Origin: Myxococcota bacterium
GTDB taxonomy: Bacteria > Myxococcota_A > Polyangia > HGW-17
Direction: 5' to 3'
DNA: 15,146 nt
Assembly (NCBI GenBank): GCA_018821745.1
Contig: JAHJLU010000362.1
Span: 1-15,146 of the forward strand
This document shows positions 7,146 through 13,603 of the stretch, piece by piece. The stretch's first letter is position 1. Every line of letters begins with the position of its first letter. The notes below the pieces were generated by a model. It was given only the letters and a program-made list of their open reading frames with translations, made no database searches and was not told the DNA's origin. The position numbers and the translations under genes are program-made.

Positions 7146-7165
7146 ATCTTTTCTGTTATTGCCCG
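7136..7165 (-). promoter_or_regulatory. Candidate ECF-sigma promoter of the barrel/sigma/anti-sigma operon
   Basis: On the minus strand, CGGGCAATAAC (7165-7155) is followed after 16 bases by CGT (7138-7136). This would start transcription near 7128, about 26 bases before the ATG at 7102, leaving room for the AGGCGGA ribosome site. The element is identical to that upstream of the Cys-rich lipoprotein gene, consistent with autoregulation by the ECF factor. Inference from sequence only. Confidence 0.5.
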
Positions 7166-7309
7166 ACAGGCTTGAAACCTTACCCTATATAACTACCAGG
7201 TGCCATATTTTGCTGAGGACAATTTTGAAAGACCTGTGTCTCCAAAAGCTTCCAGGACCACATGGGATCACATGGGTGCAGTGATCTCTGCCATGGGCCG
7301 CCGCGGGGA

Positions 7310-7636
7310 TCAGATCCAGGCCAGGTGCTGATCCAGATCTTTGGAGTAGCCCAGCATTTCCTCGAAGATCTCCAGATTCTCAAAGTCATCGTCCATGATG
7401 TCGTAGAGAATACCCCGAATGGCCATATTGAGCGCCCGCATCTTCATGGCGCTATTTTCCCAGTCAGTGGTGAAGAATGTGGAATAGATTTTCTCCAGAG
7501 CCCGGGAGATGATGTCACATCCCATGTCAGTGGGTTGTGAACCTCCCTTCACGTAGCCCAGGATCGATTCCATATTGAAAAGGGAGACGAGAATATGTTC
7601 ACGTTGAGTTTTTTGATCTTTTGCGATGGAAACCAT
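7310..7636 (-). CDS. Small acidic helical protein of unknown function (108 aa)
   Basis: I do not recognise the family. The ATG at 7636 has a near-perfect ribosome site, AGGAGG followed by AAATT, so the gene is very likely real. The 108 residues are soluble and mostly helical, and acidic toward the C-terminus (DIMDDDFENLEIFEEMLGYSKDLDQHLAW). There is no signal peptide and one Cys. It follows the 129-residue gene on the same strand by 57 bases, so the pair probably forms an operon. A small acidic helical protein next to a candidate secreted helical protein could be its chaperone, but this is speculation from context. The 207 bases downstream, to the barrel gene, hold the candidate ECF promoter and a short inverted repeat. 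Confidence 0.8.
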   Translation of the reverse strand: MVSIAKDQKTQREHILVSLFNMESILGYVKGGSQPTDMGCDIISRALEKIYSTFFTTDWENSAMKMRALNMAIRGILYDIMDDDFENLEIFEEMLGYSKDLDQHLAWI

Positions 7637-7693
7637 AATTTCCTCCTTTAGCGAAGGGCAATATTTGCAAGATGCGGGCCAATGATATCAGGG

Positions 7694-8083
7694 TCAGATC
7701 CTGATGTTGTTGATGGCTGCCTTTGCCGTATCGTGGCGTGCCTTCTCCATGTTGGAGAGGGTGCTGAAGCGCCGGTTCTCTTCCTGCAACTCCACCTGGA
7801 GTTTCAAGTAATCCATGGAGAATTTTTGATTCTGGGTCTGGAGCGTCTTCATGGCGTCGAGATCGGAGCTGGACTGTCCCGATGATGCGGTGGTGGCCCC
7901 TGTGGCCCCGGAGGCCGCCAGTGAGACCAGGGGGGAGGAGATGACACCGGATGCAAGGGTCAGCGCTCCCGCCGCCGCCTGCCCCGTCTGTTTGAGAAAT
8001 CCTTTCAATTCCTTTTTCTTGTCGGGGATAACGGCCTCGAGGGCGGGGGAGATAACAATGGAAGCGCGTGGTGTTATGTTCAT
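7694..8083 (-). CDS. Small protein with Gly/Ala-rich core and helical C-terminus, unknown function (129 aa)
   Basis: This is an unrecognised protein of 129 residues. The ATG at 8083 has AAAGGA/AAGGA ribosome-site sequence about 8 bases upstream. Residues 1-33 are basic. About 34-70 is a Gly/Ala/Ser-rich hydrophobic stretch without charges. From about 72 on there is a long amphipathic helix rich in Gln, Glu and Arg (QNQKFSMDYLKLQVELQEENR) ending SNMEKARHDTAKAAINNIRI. There is no classical signal peptide. The layout recalls helical secreted subunits of type III-like systems, but I cannot place it in such a family and no secretion apparatus is nearby. It is divergent from the membrane protein gene at 8192, with 108 bases between them. 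Confidence 0.72.
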   Translation of the reverse strand: MNITPRASIVISPALEAVIPDKKKELKGFLKQTGQAAAGALTLASGVISSPLVSLAASGATGATTASSGQSSSDLDAMKTLQTQNQKFSMDYLKLQVELQEENRRFSTLSNMEKARHDTAKAAINNIRI

Positions 8084-8103
8084 GATGGGTCCTTTCCTTT
8101 TTT

Positions 8104-8118
8104 GGGAGCTTCACTCCC
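8104..8118. other. Short inverted repeat in the divergent 8084-8191 gap
   Basis: GGGAG and CTCCC pair around CTTCA, about 21 bases upstream of the 129-residue gene start. It could be part of a leader hairpin or an operator for the divergent pair. The rest of the gap is T-rich with no clear promoter. Confidence 0.25.
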
Positions 8119-8191
8119 GTGTTGTTGTCTCCCTTTTCGGTTTGCGCACTCATCTGTTGCGAATTTTTTTTGCTTCTGATAAGTTTTTTTC

Positions 8192-8536
8192 ATGGAAGCT
8201 CCCCTTAAAAAGAACGAACCCACCTGGCTTGAGATGGGAATTGCCTATGCATTCTGGGCATTTCTTTTTCTCACCATTTACTCCATGGGGCTCAAACCCC
8301 GTGGGTACACAATCTCCAAAGCTGTCACTTGGCTAAAAGGTGATTCTTCTGCCAAGTCAATCGGGGCAAAAAAACCTGACAAGAGCGCTAAAAAAGTGGC
8401 GGTTCCGGAAATGGCTCCGGAAAAGACCTCGGATATGGCTCCCGAGAAGGCAATGGCGCCTGTCAAAAATAACGTGACACCCACCATGACAGTCAGGCCC
8501 ATGAAAAAAGAGATCCTCTCCGAAGAGGACGACTAA
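8192..8536 (+). CDS. Small single-pass membrane protein with Lys/Pro-rich tail (114 aa)
   Basis: This 114-residue protein has one hydrophobic segment (about 15-33, MGIAYAFWAFLFLTIYSMG) preceded by a short charged N-terminus. The tail is Lys-, Ala- and Pro-rich and includes near-repeats of MAPEK (PEMAPEK, DMAPEK, AMAPVK), ending in acidic EEDD. With no signal cleavage site, it should sit in the inner membrane. I cannot predict which side the tail faces. The ribosome site is weak (GATAAG about 8 bases upstream in a T-rich leader), so the start is less certain than elsewhere. It has no recognised family. It converges on mvaA 108 bases downstream, where a hairpin followed by a T-run could end its transcript. 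Confidence 0.62.
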   Translation: MEAPLKKNEPTWLEMGIAYAFWAFLFLTIYSMGLKPRGYTISKAVTWLKGDSSAKSIGAKKPDKSAKKVAVPEMAPEKTSDMAPEKAMAPVKNNVTPTMTVRPMKKEILSEEDD

Positions 8537-8543
8537 AGGCTGC

Positions 8544-8648
8544 TCACACACTATTGATCGAACCAGAGGGGGTTTTGTAAACGGTCCAGCGTTCCTGGTG
8601 CTGCAGGGCTTTGAGCAGGTGGCGAGGGCTTTTTTTGGTGCCCCCTAT
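8544..8648 (-). other. Putative -1 frame extension encoding the missing HMG-CoA reductase flap
   Basis: Reading one base back after the last AAA of mvaA gives ATA GGG GGC ACC and 34 more codons to TGA at 8544-8546. The residues begin IGGTKKSPRHLLKALQHQ. Codon third positions here are mostly G or C, as in the neighbours. The stretch lines up without gaps against the flap of the P. mevalonii enzyme, GGT falling opposite its AGA. The heptamer A AAA AAA at 8654-8648 is in the right phase for -1 slippage. This could be programmed frameshifting, transcriptional slippage, a sequencing error in the homopolymer, or a genuine truncation. Confidence 0.45.
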
Positions 8649-8655
8649 TTTTTTT
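8624..8655 (+). terminator. Possible rho-independent terminator of the small membrane protein gene
   Basis: On the plus strand, GAGGGC and GCCCCC can pair around a 10-base loop (one A-C mismatch), followed by TA and eight T. It lies 88 bases after the stop of the 114-residue gene and overlaps the end of the convergent mvaA frame. The stem is short, so termination strength is doubtful. The same bases on the minus strand form a hairpin just after a run of eight A in mvaA. Confidence 0.4.
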
Positions 8656-9793
8656 GTCGCTGGGCGTGGAGAGCCATGTGCCCCCGCTGGATGCCTTCTG
8701 TTGCGATGGCCCACAGGGCGGCAAAATTGTTGGCAAGACCAGTGGAGACCATGAGCGCCTCCAGGGTGCGGGCGGTTTTGATTCCCATGCGGGAGAAGAG
8801 CAATTTCACCGTGGGGTGCAGGGCGGTCATCCCTCCCACGGTCCCAACCGCGCAGGGCATTTTGCATGTGCCCACCAGGTCATCCCCGATGATTTGCCAG
8901 ATGGAGAGGGGGGAGTACTTCCCGCTTCTCGCCGCATGAAAATGGGCCGCCGCCTCCTGGGCGCGGGTGTCGTTTCCCGTGGCCAGTGTCACAGCCGTCA
9001 CGCCGTTCATGATCCCCTTGTTGTGGGTCACGGCGCGATAGGGGTCATCAATCGCCCACTGTGCCAGGGCGCAGATTCTCCCGGCTGCCTCGTTTCCTGT
9101 CATGTTGCTGCGGCCAAGAAGGAGGAGGGGAAAGTGGGCGGTGACCGTGGTCTCTCTTTGGGGCATCCCGTTGGTGATAATGCTGCCGAGTCCTCTCCCT
9201 ACTCCCGCTTCATGGAGGAGTGTCACCAGTTGTTCGCCCATGGTGTTCACGATGTTGGCCCCCATGGCGTCCAGACAGCGCACGTGCAACGAGAGGCTGA
9301 GGGTCTGCTCCCGGGAGAATTCGTCACACTGCAGATCAACAGGTCCTCCACCCAGGGAGAGCAGGAGTGGATCCTTCTCCCCCAGTTGTGTCAGTAGATG
9401 ACTGCGCATGGACCGGATTTGTTCACGGCTTTTGTGGGGGCTTGGGGTCTGAAGGAGAATGCGGCAGGTCGTGACAGAGTCCGAGGAGGTCACGTGGAAA
9501 CCGCCTCCCTCGCGGGCTATCCGGGCACCGTTGGACGCAGCGGCCACCACGGAAGGCTCTTCGGTGACCATGGGGATAAACCACTCCTGGTCATCAATGA
9601 GGAAATTGGGAGCAAGGGCCAGGGGGAGGCCAAAAACGCCGATAATATTCTCAACGAGAAGTTGGGCCTGGCTCAGGGAGAGTCCACCATCGGTCAGGAG
9701 GGAATTATCTTCAGTTTCAATTTTGCCCAGCGCTGCTTCCCGGCGATCTGAAACACTGAGACCATGAAATCCCTTGATACGTGAACTCTTCAT
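8645..9793 (-). CDS. mvaA: Hydroxymethylglutaryl-CoA reductase, class II, short or frameshifted C-terminus
   Basis: This enzyme interconverts HMG-CoA and mevalonate. In this setting it is probably the entry enzyme of mevalonate-dependent isoprenoid synthesis. Class II features in order: ENIIG (48-52), EEPSVVAAAS with catalytic Glu79, LGGG followed by Asp153 (aligned to the residue linked with NADH preference in the Pseudomonas mevalonii enzyme), DAMGAN (175-180), THNKGIMNG with Lys259, GND with Asp275, and QRGHMALHA with catalytic His372. The frame ends at residue 382, ten residues after that His. Class II enzymes usually run to about 420-430 and close the active site with a C-terminal flap. 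The stop follows directly on CAA AAA AAA, and a -1 shift there adds 34 residues (see 8544-8648). The ATG at 9793 follows guaB by 8 bases with GAGAGGG as ribosome site. Confidence 0.93.
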   Translation of the reverse strand: MKSSRIKGFHGLSVSDRREAALGKIETEDNSLLTDGGLSLSQAQLLVENIIGVFGLPLALAPNFLIDDQEWFIPMVTEEPSVVAAASNGARIAREGGGFHVTSSDSVTTCRILLQTPSPHKSREQIRSMRSHLLTQLGEKDPLLLSLGGGPVDLQCDEFSREQTLSLSLHVRCLDAMGANIVNTMGEQLVTLLHEAGVGRGLGSIITNGMPQRETTVTAHFPLLLLGRSNMTGNEAAGRICALAQWAIDDPYRAVTHNKGIMNGVTAVTLATGNDTRAQEAAAHFHAARSGKYSPLSIWQIIGDDLVGTCKMPCAVGTVGGMTALHPTVKLLFSRMGIKTARTLEALMVSTGLANNFAALWAIATEGIQRGHMALHAQRQKK

Positions 9794-9801
9794 GGGCCCT
9801 C

Positions 9802-11262
9802 TCAGGTGGGGTTATAGTTGGGCGCTTCTTTGGTAATAATGACGTCGTGTACGTGGCTCTCCCGAAGACCCTGGGGCGAAATTCGGACGAACCGGGCACC
9901 CTCCCTGAGGCGTTCAAGAGTGGCGGCTCCCTGATATCCCATACCGGCCCTCAGGCCGCCCATGAGTTGGGCCAGGGTCTGGCTCAGAGAGCCTTTGTAG
10001 GGTACACGGCCCTCGATGCCTTCGGGGACCAACTTGGAGCTGGGTACCGAGGCCTGGAAATATCGATCGGCGCTGCCGGCCTTCATGGCCCCCAGTGAGC
10101 CCATGCCCCGGTACATTTTGTAGGATCGTCCCTGGTAGAGGACTGTCTCCCCCGGGGTCTCGTCGGTGCCGGCAAACAGGGAGCCAATCATGACCGCACT
10201 GGCTCCCACCGCCAGCGCTTTGACCACGTCGCCGGAGAATTTGATGCCTCCATCGGCGATGACGGGGATATCGTGCTTTGATGCCTCCTTGACCACCATG
10301 TCGATGGCGGATAGCTGGGGAACGCCAACTCCGGCGACCATGCGGGTGGTACAGATGGAGCCGGGCCCGATGCCCACCTTGAGGCCATCGGCCCCGCGAT
10401 CGATGAGGAACCGGGCCGCTTCACCCGTGGCGATGTTTCCAGCGATGACCTGCATTTCAGGGGAAATGGATTTAATGTGGGCGACCATGTCTCCCACTCC
10501 CTTTGTGTGACCGTGGGCCGTGTCAACCACAATGAGATCCACTTCGGCTTCACACAGAGCCTCCACACGCTCATACTCCCGTTCGCCCGTTCCACAGGCG
10601 GCGCCCACCATGAGACGACCGCGGGAGTCCTTGGCGCCCATGGGGAAGCGGGCGGATTTCTGGATATCCTTGAGGGTGATGAGGCCCGCCAGCCGGTTGT
10701 CATCGTCGAGTATCACCAGCTTCTCGATGCGGTTTGTGTGGAGGATGGACTTCGCCTCGTCCATGGAGACGCCGGCTTTGGCGGTGATGAGGCCCGTGGT
10801 CATGAGCTCCTTCACGGGTTTTCCCATGTTGGTCTCGAAGCGGACGTCACGGATGGTGAGGATCCCGGCGGGCATGCCGGAGCTGTCCAGGACCGGGAGA
10901 CCGGAGATCCCGTGGCTGTGCATGAGGGAGAGGGCGAGCGCCACAGTGTCTTCGGTCTTCACCGTGAGGGGGCTGCCTACAATCCAGGATTCGAAGCGCT
11001 TCACCTTGCGGACCTCGTCAGCCTGCTCGGCGGCGGTCATGTTCTTGTGAATGATCCCCATGCCACCCTCCCGGGCCATTGCCACAGCCATGCGGTTCTC
11101 CGTGACTGTGTCCATGGCGGCGCTCAGGAAAGGGATGCTCAGGTTGAGGGTTTTTGTGATCCGCGTGCAGATGTCCACGGTGGCGGGCAGGATATCGCTA
11201 TACTGGGGAAGGAGCAGTACATCGTCGAAGGTCAGGGCATGGTAAAGATCTTGCAGATTCAT
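9802..11262 (-). CDS. guaB: Inosine-5'-monophosphate dehydrogenase
   Basis: This enzyme catalyses the NAD-dependent oxidation of IMP to XMP, the committed step of guanine nucleotide synthesis in the cytoplasm. It is complete at 486 residues, the normal length. LTFDDVLLLPQYS (10-22) and FLSAAMDTVTE (45-55) are classic N-terminal motifs. Tandem CBS domains occupy about 94-205. VVDTAHGH (245-252) and the catalytic loop GIGPGSICTTR (298-308, nucleophile Cys304) follow. ADGGIKFSGD (336-345), RGMGSLGAM (385-393) and EGIEGRVPYKG (414-424) complete the barrel and flap. The ATG at 11262 has AAGGGAG upstream and lies one base after the stop of the nuclease gene, so the two are probably translationally coupled. 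mvaA follows 8 bases downstream. guaA is not adjacent. Confidence 0.98.
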   Translation of the reverse strand: MNLQDLYHALTFDDVLLLPQYSDILPATVDICTRITKTLNLSIPFLSAAMDTVTENRMAVAMAREGGMGIIHKNMTAAEQADEVRKVKRFESWIVGSPLTVKTEDTVALALSLMHSHGISGLPVLDSSGMPAGILTIRDVRFETNMGKPVKELMTTGLITAKAGVSMDEAKSILHTNRIEKLVILDDDNRLAGLITLKDIQKSARFPMGAKDSRGRLMVGAACGTGEREYERVEALCEAEVDLIVVDTAHGHTKGVGDMVAHIKSISPEMQVIAGNIATGEAARFLIDRGADGLKVGIGPGSICTTRMVAGVGVPQLSAIDMVVKEASKHDIPVIADGGIKFSGDVVKALAVGASAVMIGSLFAGTDETPGETVLYQGRSYKMYRGMGSLGAMKAGSADRYFQASVPSSKLVPEGIEGRVPYKGSLSQTLAQLMGGLRAGMGYQGAATLERLREGARFVRISPQGLRESHVHDVIITKEAPNYNPT

Positions 11263-11263
11263 A

Positions 11264-12004
11264 TTATCTCCCTTGTATGGATTCCCTGCACAGCGCGTCG
11301 TGTTTTTTATACCACCGTCTCGTCTTTGCGCTCATGAGGGACAGGACATCGTCAACCGTCTCACCCAGTCTCCATACCCCGACTTTTGCTTTGCGGGCAG
11401 CGAATTCTGCCTGACAGTACCGGGCCCTGCGCGGAGAAGGGTATTTGGTGAAAGTGAACCCGTGGCCCCTGGAGATGAGCTCCTGATTGACATCGGTGGG
11501 GCCCAGAAAGACGGTGACCAGGGGGCGGCCAAATCGGCCCATCTGGCATTTATTGCCTTTCTTTATGCAGTCCATGCCAACCCGTTTGCCATAAATGCGT
11601 TTTTTCAGAAACACAAATGCGTCGAGGCCTCCCGCTTCGTCGTCGGATTTGCACTGGGCGCTGTTTTTACCCTCGAGGGTCTTTACCCGCACCTTGTGAC
11701 ATTCCGGGGTGTTGACCCCCGAGAGGCGCCCTTTGATGAGGAGGTTGTCTTTTTCGGTGCGAAGGTGGATGGTGTCGCCGTCTACAACGTGGACCACCCG
11801 GGCGAAGATTTTTTCGCCGGATTCGATGATCAGGGTCCGATGATCCCGGCTGCGTTTTTTTGCGCCCCGGCGCTTATGCTGCCCCGAGCTTCGGGAGGGC
11901 GGCCTGATCTCCTCTCCCTCGCTTTGTTTCTTGCACGAAACAAACCATGCGGGTATTAAGGAAGAGAGTACAAGGGAGGCCATGATGGTACCGCGCATAG
12001 TCAT
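11264..12004 (-). CDS. Staphylococcal-nuclease-like lipoprotein
   Basis: This is a predicted exported, lipid-anchored nuclease of 246 residues. The signal peptide ends in PAWFVSC with Cys24 as the lipidation site; Phe at -3 is atypical. A basic Arg/Lys-rich linker follows to about residue 57. The SNase (Tudor-SN/thermonuclease) domain spans about 60-215. It contains VVDGDTIHL (D75, D77 for metal), KGRLSGVNTPE with Arg93 and Glu101 in the places of catalytic Arg35 and Glu43, and MGRFGRPLVTVF with an Arg (157 or 160) for Arg87, then DVNQELISRGHGF. It should cleave DNA and/or RNA with calcium outside the cytoplasm. The ATG at 12004 has AGAGGGAG upstream; an ATG at 11998 is also possible. A longer frame to 12442 has no signal peptide at its start. 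It is first in an operon with guaB and mvaA. Confidence 0.9.
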   Translation of the reverse strand: MTMRGTIMASLVLSSLIPAWFVSCKKQSEGEEIRPPSRSSGQHKRRGAKKRSRDHRTLIIESGEKIFARVVHVVDGDTIHLRTEKDNLLIKGRLSGVNTPECHKVRVKTLEGKNSAQCKSDDEAGGLDAFVFLKKRIYGKRVGMDCIKKGNKCQMGRFGRPLVTVFLGPTDVNQELISRGHGFTFTKYPSPRRARYCQAEFAARKAKVGVWRLGETVDDVLSLMSAKTRRWYKKHDALCRESIQGR

Positions 12005-12106
12005 GGCTCCCTCTTTACCAACCTTTAGACCGAAAGGCAAACAAAACAACGGACACCAGACCGCTTTGGGGTGCCCGTCGGGAAACCTCCCGGGAACAGT
12101 TGTCCC

Positions 12107-13102
12107 ATGCCATATCATGCCCGCACACATTTCGCCCGATTGCTGATCTTTACCCTTGTTTTTACCCTGGGGAGCCTCCTTATAGTTCCCGGCTGCAAGA
12201 GCACAAAAAGCACTGAAAGTAAAGAAGAAACCCCAAAAATACAACCCCAGGTCACCACGAAGAAAAACCTGCCACCCCGGAAGAAAAAGCGCCTGAAACC
12301 CCAAAAAAAAGGGAACAGCGTCCTGTATGTCCGGCTCCGTTTTGCCGATCTCTTCTCCATTCCCCAGATCCAGGGGAAGACAGAGGAACTCAAGGTGGCG
12401 GCCCTCAAACAGGGATATCTCGGTGCCATGCTGCGTTGCCATCTGGATTTTACCAGTCAGTTGGAGATGATGGCCCTGATGGTGCCCCAGGATTTTAAAA
12501 AATCCCGCCGGGGTTCACTCACGTTCAAGGGGACCTTTGAGGCGGAGAAGATGGCACGATGTATCTTCGCGGATATGGGGTGGAAGGTTTCCGGCAAGAC
12601 CGGTGCGCTTTTGAATGTGACCGGTGATGATCTCTCCCTGGAGGTCGACGTCAAATCTCCTGGAATTATCTCCATGCGGACAAAGGGGTGGTCCTTTGTG
12701 CCATGGGACAAGGTGCCCGATGCCTATCATCAGTTTGCCAAAAAGACGGCTGATCTCCCAGCGCTCATTCTGGGGAGCATGGATCCCGTGATCCCCTGGC
12801 CCGATCCCCCCAAGGCGATTCTGCTGGGCTTGACCCCCCTGCTCACGGGACTCAAGATGCGCTCGATAATCAATTTTACCAGCGAAAAAGCCGCCCAAGA
12901 CTTTGTAAATATGGCTAAAAGAAAAATTGTAGAGATCATCGGCAAGGCTCCCAAGGGGAACCCCCCGATGTATATCGAGATCCTGAAGAAGACGGGTATC
13001 AAGCGCCTGGCGACTCGAATTTTAGCCACCGCCAGCGCCCGCTGGGACGAGGTGATCTCCCTTGTCAAACAGGCTACGGTCAAGGTTAAGGTAAAGCAGT
13101 GA
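12107..13102 (+). CDS. Lipoprotein of unknown function (331 aa)
   Basis: This is a predicted lipoprotein with a hydrophobic signal (about 11-29) ending LLIVPGC, Cys30 being the lipidation site. A Lys/Pro/Thr-rich linker (31-80) follows, then a globular part of about 250 residues that I do not recognise. It contains SVLYVRLRFADLFSIPQIQ, a GYLGAMLRCHLDF segment, and a basic C-terminus (RWDEVISLVKQATVKVKVKQ). The ATG at 12107 puts the signal peptide near the N-terminus, but its ribosome site is poor (GGGAA at about 10 bases or more). A GTG at 12071 would add 12 residues. It is divergent from the nuclease lipoprotein with 102 bases between them. A perfect 6-bp hairpin follows the stop. Confidence 0.82.
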   Translation: MPYHARTHFARLLIFTLVFTLGSLLIVPGCKSTKSTESKEETPKIQPQVTTKKNLPPRKKKRLKPQKKGNSVLYVRLRFADLFSIPQIQGKTEELKVAALKQGYLGAMLRCHLDFTSQLEMMALMVPQDFKKSRRGSLTFKGTFEAEKMARCIFADMGWKVSGKTGALLNVTGDDLSLEVDVKSPGIISMRTKGWSFVPWDKVPDAYHQFAKKTADLPALILGSMDPVIPWPDPPKAILLGLTPLLTGLKMRSIINFTSEKAAQDFVNMAKRKIVEIIGKAPKGNPPMYIEILKKTGIKRLATRILATASARWDEVISLVKQATVKVKVKQ

Positions 13103-13105
13103 GGG

Positions 13106-13134
13106 GCCCTCGGAGGAGGGCGGATCTCGTTTTG
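13106..13134 (+). terminator. Hairpin after the 331-residue lipoprotein gene
   Basis: GCCCTC (13106-13111) and GAGGGC (13116-13121) form a perfect 6-bp stem with a GGAG tetraloop, starting 4 bases after the TGA. A short T-run (TTTT) comes about 9 bases later, so it may be a weak intrinsic terminator. Confidence 0.5.
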
Positions 13135-13157
13135 TATTAAAGAGATTTATCAGGTAC

Positions 13158-13186
13158 TTGCAAAAACCTTCGATTGCTGGTAGTAA
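13158..13186 (+). promoter_or_regulatory. Possible sigma-70-type promoter for the RHH/lipoprotein pair
   Basis: TTGCAA (13158-13163) and TAGTAA (13181-13186) are 17 bases apart, 63 bases before the ATG at 13249. The -10 match is poor. A CACAC/GTGTG inverted repeat (13187-13204) starts right at its downstream edge and could be an operator, for example for the ribbon-helix-helix protein itself. Weak evidence. Confidence 0.25.
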
Positions 13187-13248
13187 CACACGTCCCCCTG
13201 TGTGGGATATTTTCATTTGCCCATCATCATGGGTTCGAAGAGGTATCT

Positions 13249-13590
13249 ATGAACAGTAAAAAGCAGAAAAGACGTTCCATTTCCGTTCGCGGAGACATCT
13301 ACGACAGAGTATCTATTTTTTGTAAAGATCAAAATATTTCAATGAGTTCTTTTGTGGAAGATCGGATCCTCTACTATCTCGAGCATCCAGAAGTAGAATT
13401 GAGCCCCGCCGCTGCCGTTGCCGCCGCTCCCGCTCCCATGCCCGAGATTCTGGCGTTGCCCGACAAACCGGCTCCGAAAAATAACATCCACATTACACCT
13501 CCTCCTCCCATTACCAGCCATATCCAGCCCGTCAGTGAGTTGTCCGATGGTCAACTCATAGATGAAATGAAACAGCATTTCACCTTCTGA
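13249..13590 (+). CDS. Ribbon-helix-helix DNA-binding protein with Ala/Pro-rich tail (113 aa)
   Basis: Residues 1-47 read as a ribbon-helix-helix fold of the CopG/Arc type. A short strand, RRSISVRGDIYDRV, is followed by helices FCKDQNISMSSFVEDRILYYLE. This would make a dimeric transcriptional regulator. The remaining 65 residues are an Ala/Pro-rich low-complexity linker with a closing helix (SELSDGQLIDEMKQHFTF), an unusual addition for such a small regulator and perhaps a contact site for a partner. The ATG at 13249 is chosen because GAAGAGG lies 6-7 bases upstream and the domain begins there; an upstream ATG at 13174 would add 25 unrelated residues. It is followed 13 bases later by a TTG-started lipoprotein gene. 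No toxin gene is adjacent, so an antitoxin role is not supported. Confidence 0.8.
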   Translation: MNSKKQKRRSISVRGDIYDRVSIFCKDQNISMSSFVEDRILYYLEHPEVELSPAAAVAAAPAPMPEILALPDKPAPKNNIHITPPPPITSHIQPVSELSDGQLIDEMKQHFTF

Positions 13591-13603
13591 GCAGGAGGGT
13601 ACC

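Noticed and set aside
7687..7705. ATCAGG/CCTGAT inverted repeat at the end of the 129-residue gene considered as a terminator
   Set aside because: The stem overlaps the stop codon, is only 6 bp and no T-run follows on the minus strand.
10477..11337. Plus-strand open frame of 286 codons antisense to guaB
   Set aside because: guaB is complete and unambiguous on the minus strand. The antisense translation is His/Gly/Val-rich with no domain and no ribosome site.
11273..11959. Plus-strand open frame antisense to the nuclease gene
   Set aside because: The minus-strand frame has all the nuclease motifs. The antisense product has no recognisable features.
12092..12106. GGGAACAGTTGTCCC upstream of the 331-residue lipoprotein considered as an operator or an ECF -35
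   Set aside because: Only four outer base pairs match as an inverted repeat, and a promoter there would start transcription past the chosen ATG.
12005..12442. Longer start for the nuclease gene, adding 146 residues
   Set aside because: The extra part has no family resemblance, overlaps the divergent lipoprotein gene and would bury the signal peptide; 12004 has a good ribosome site.
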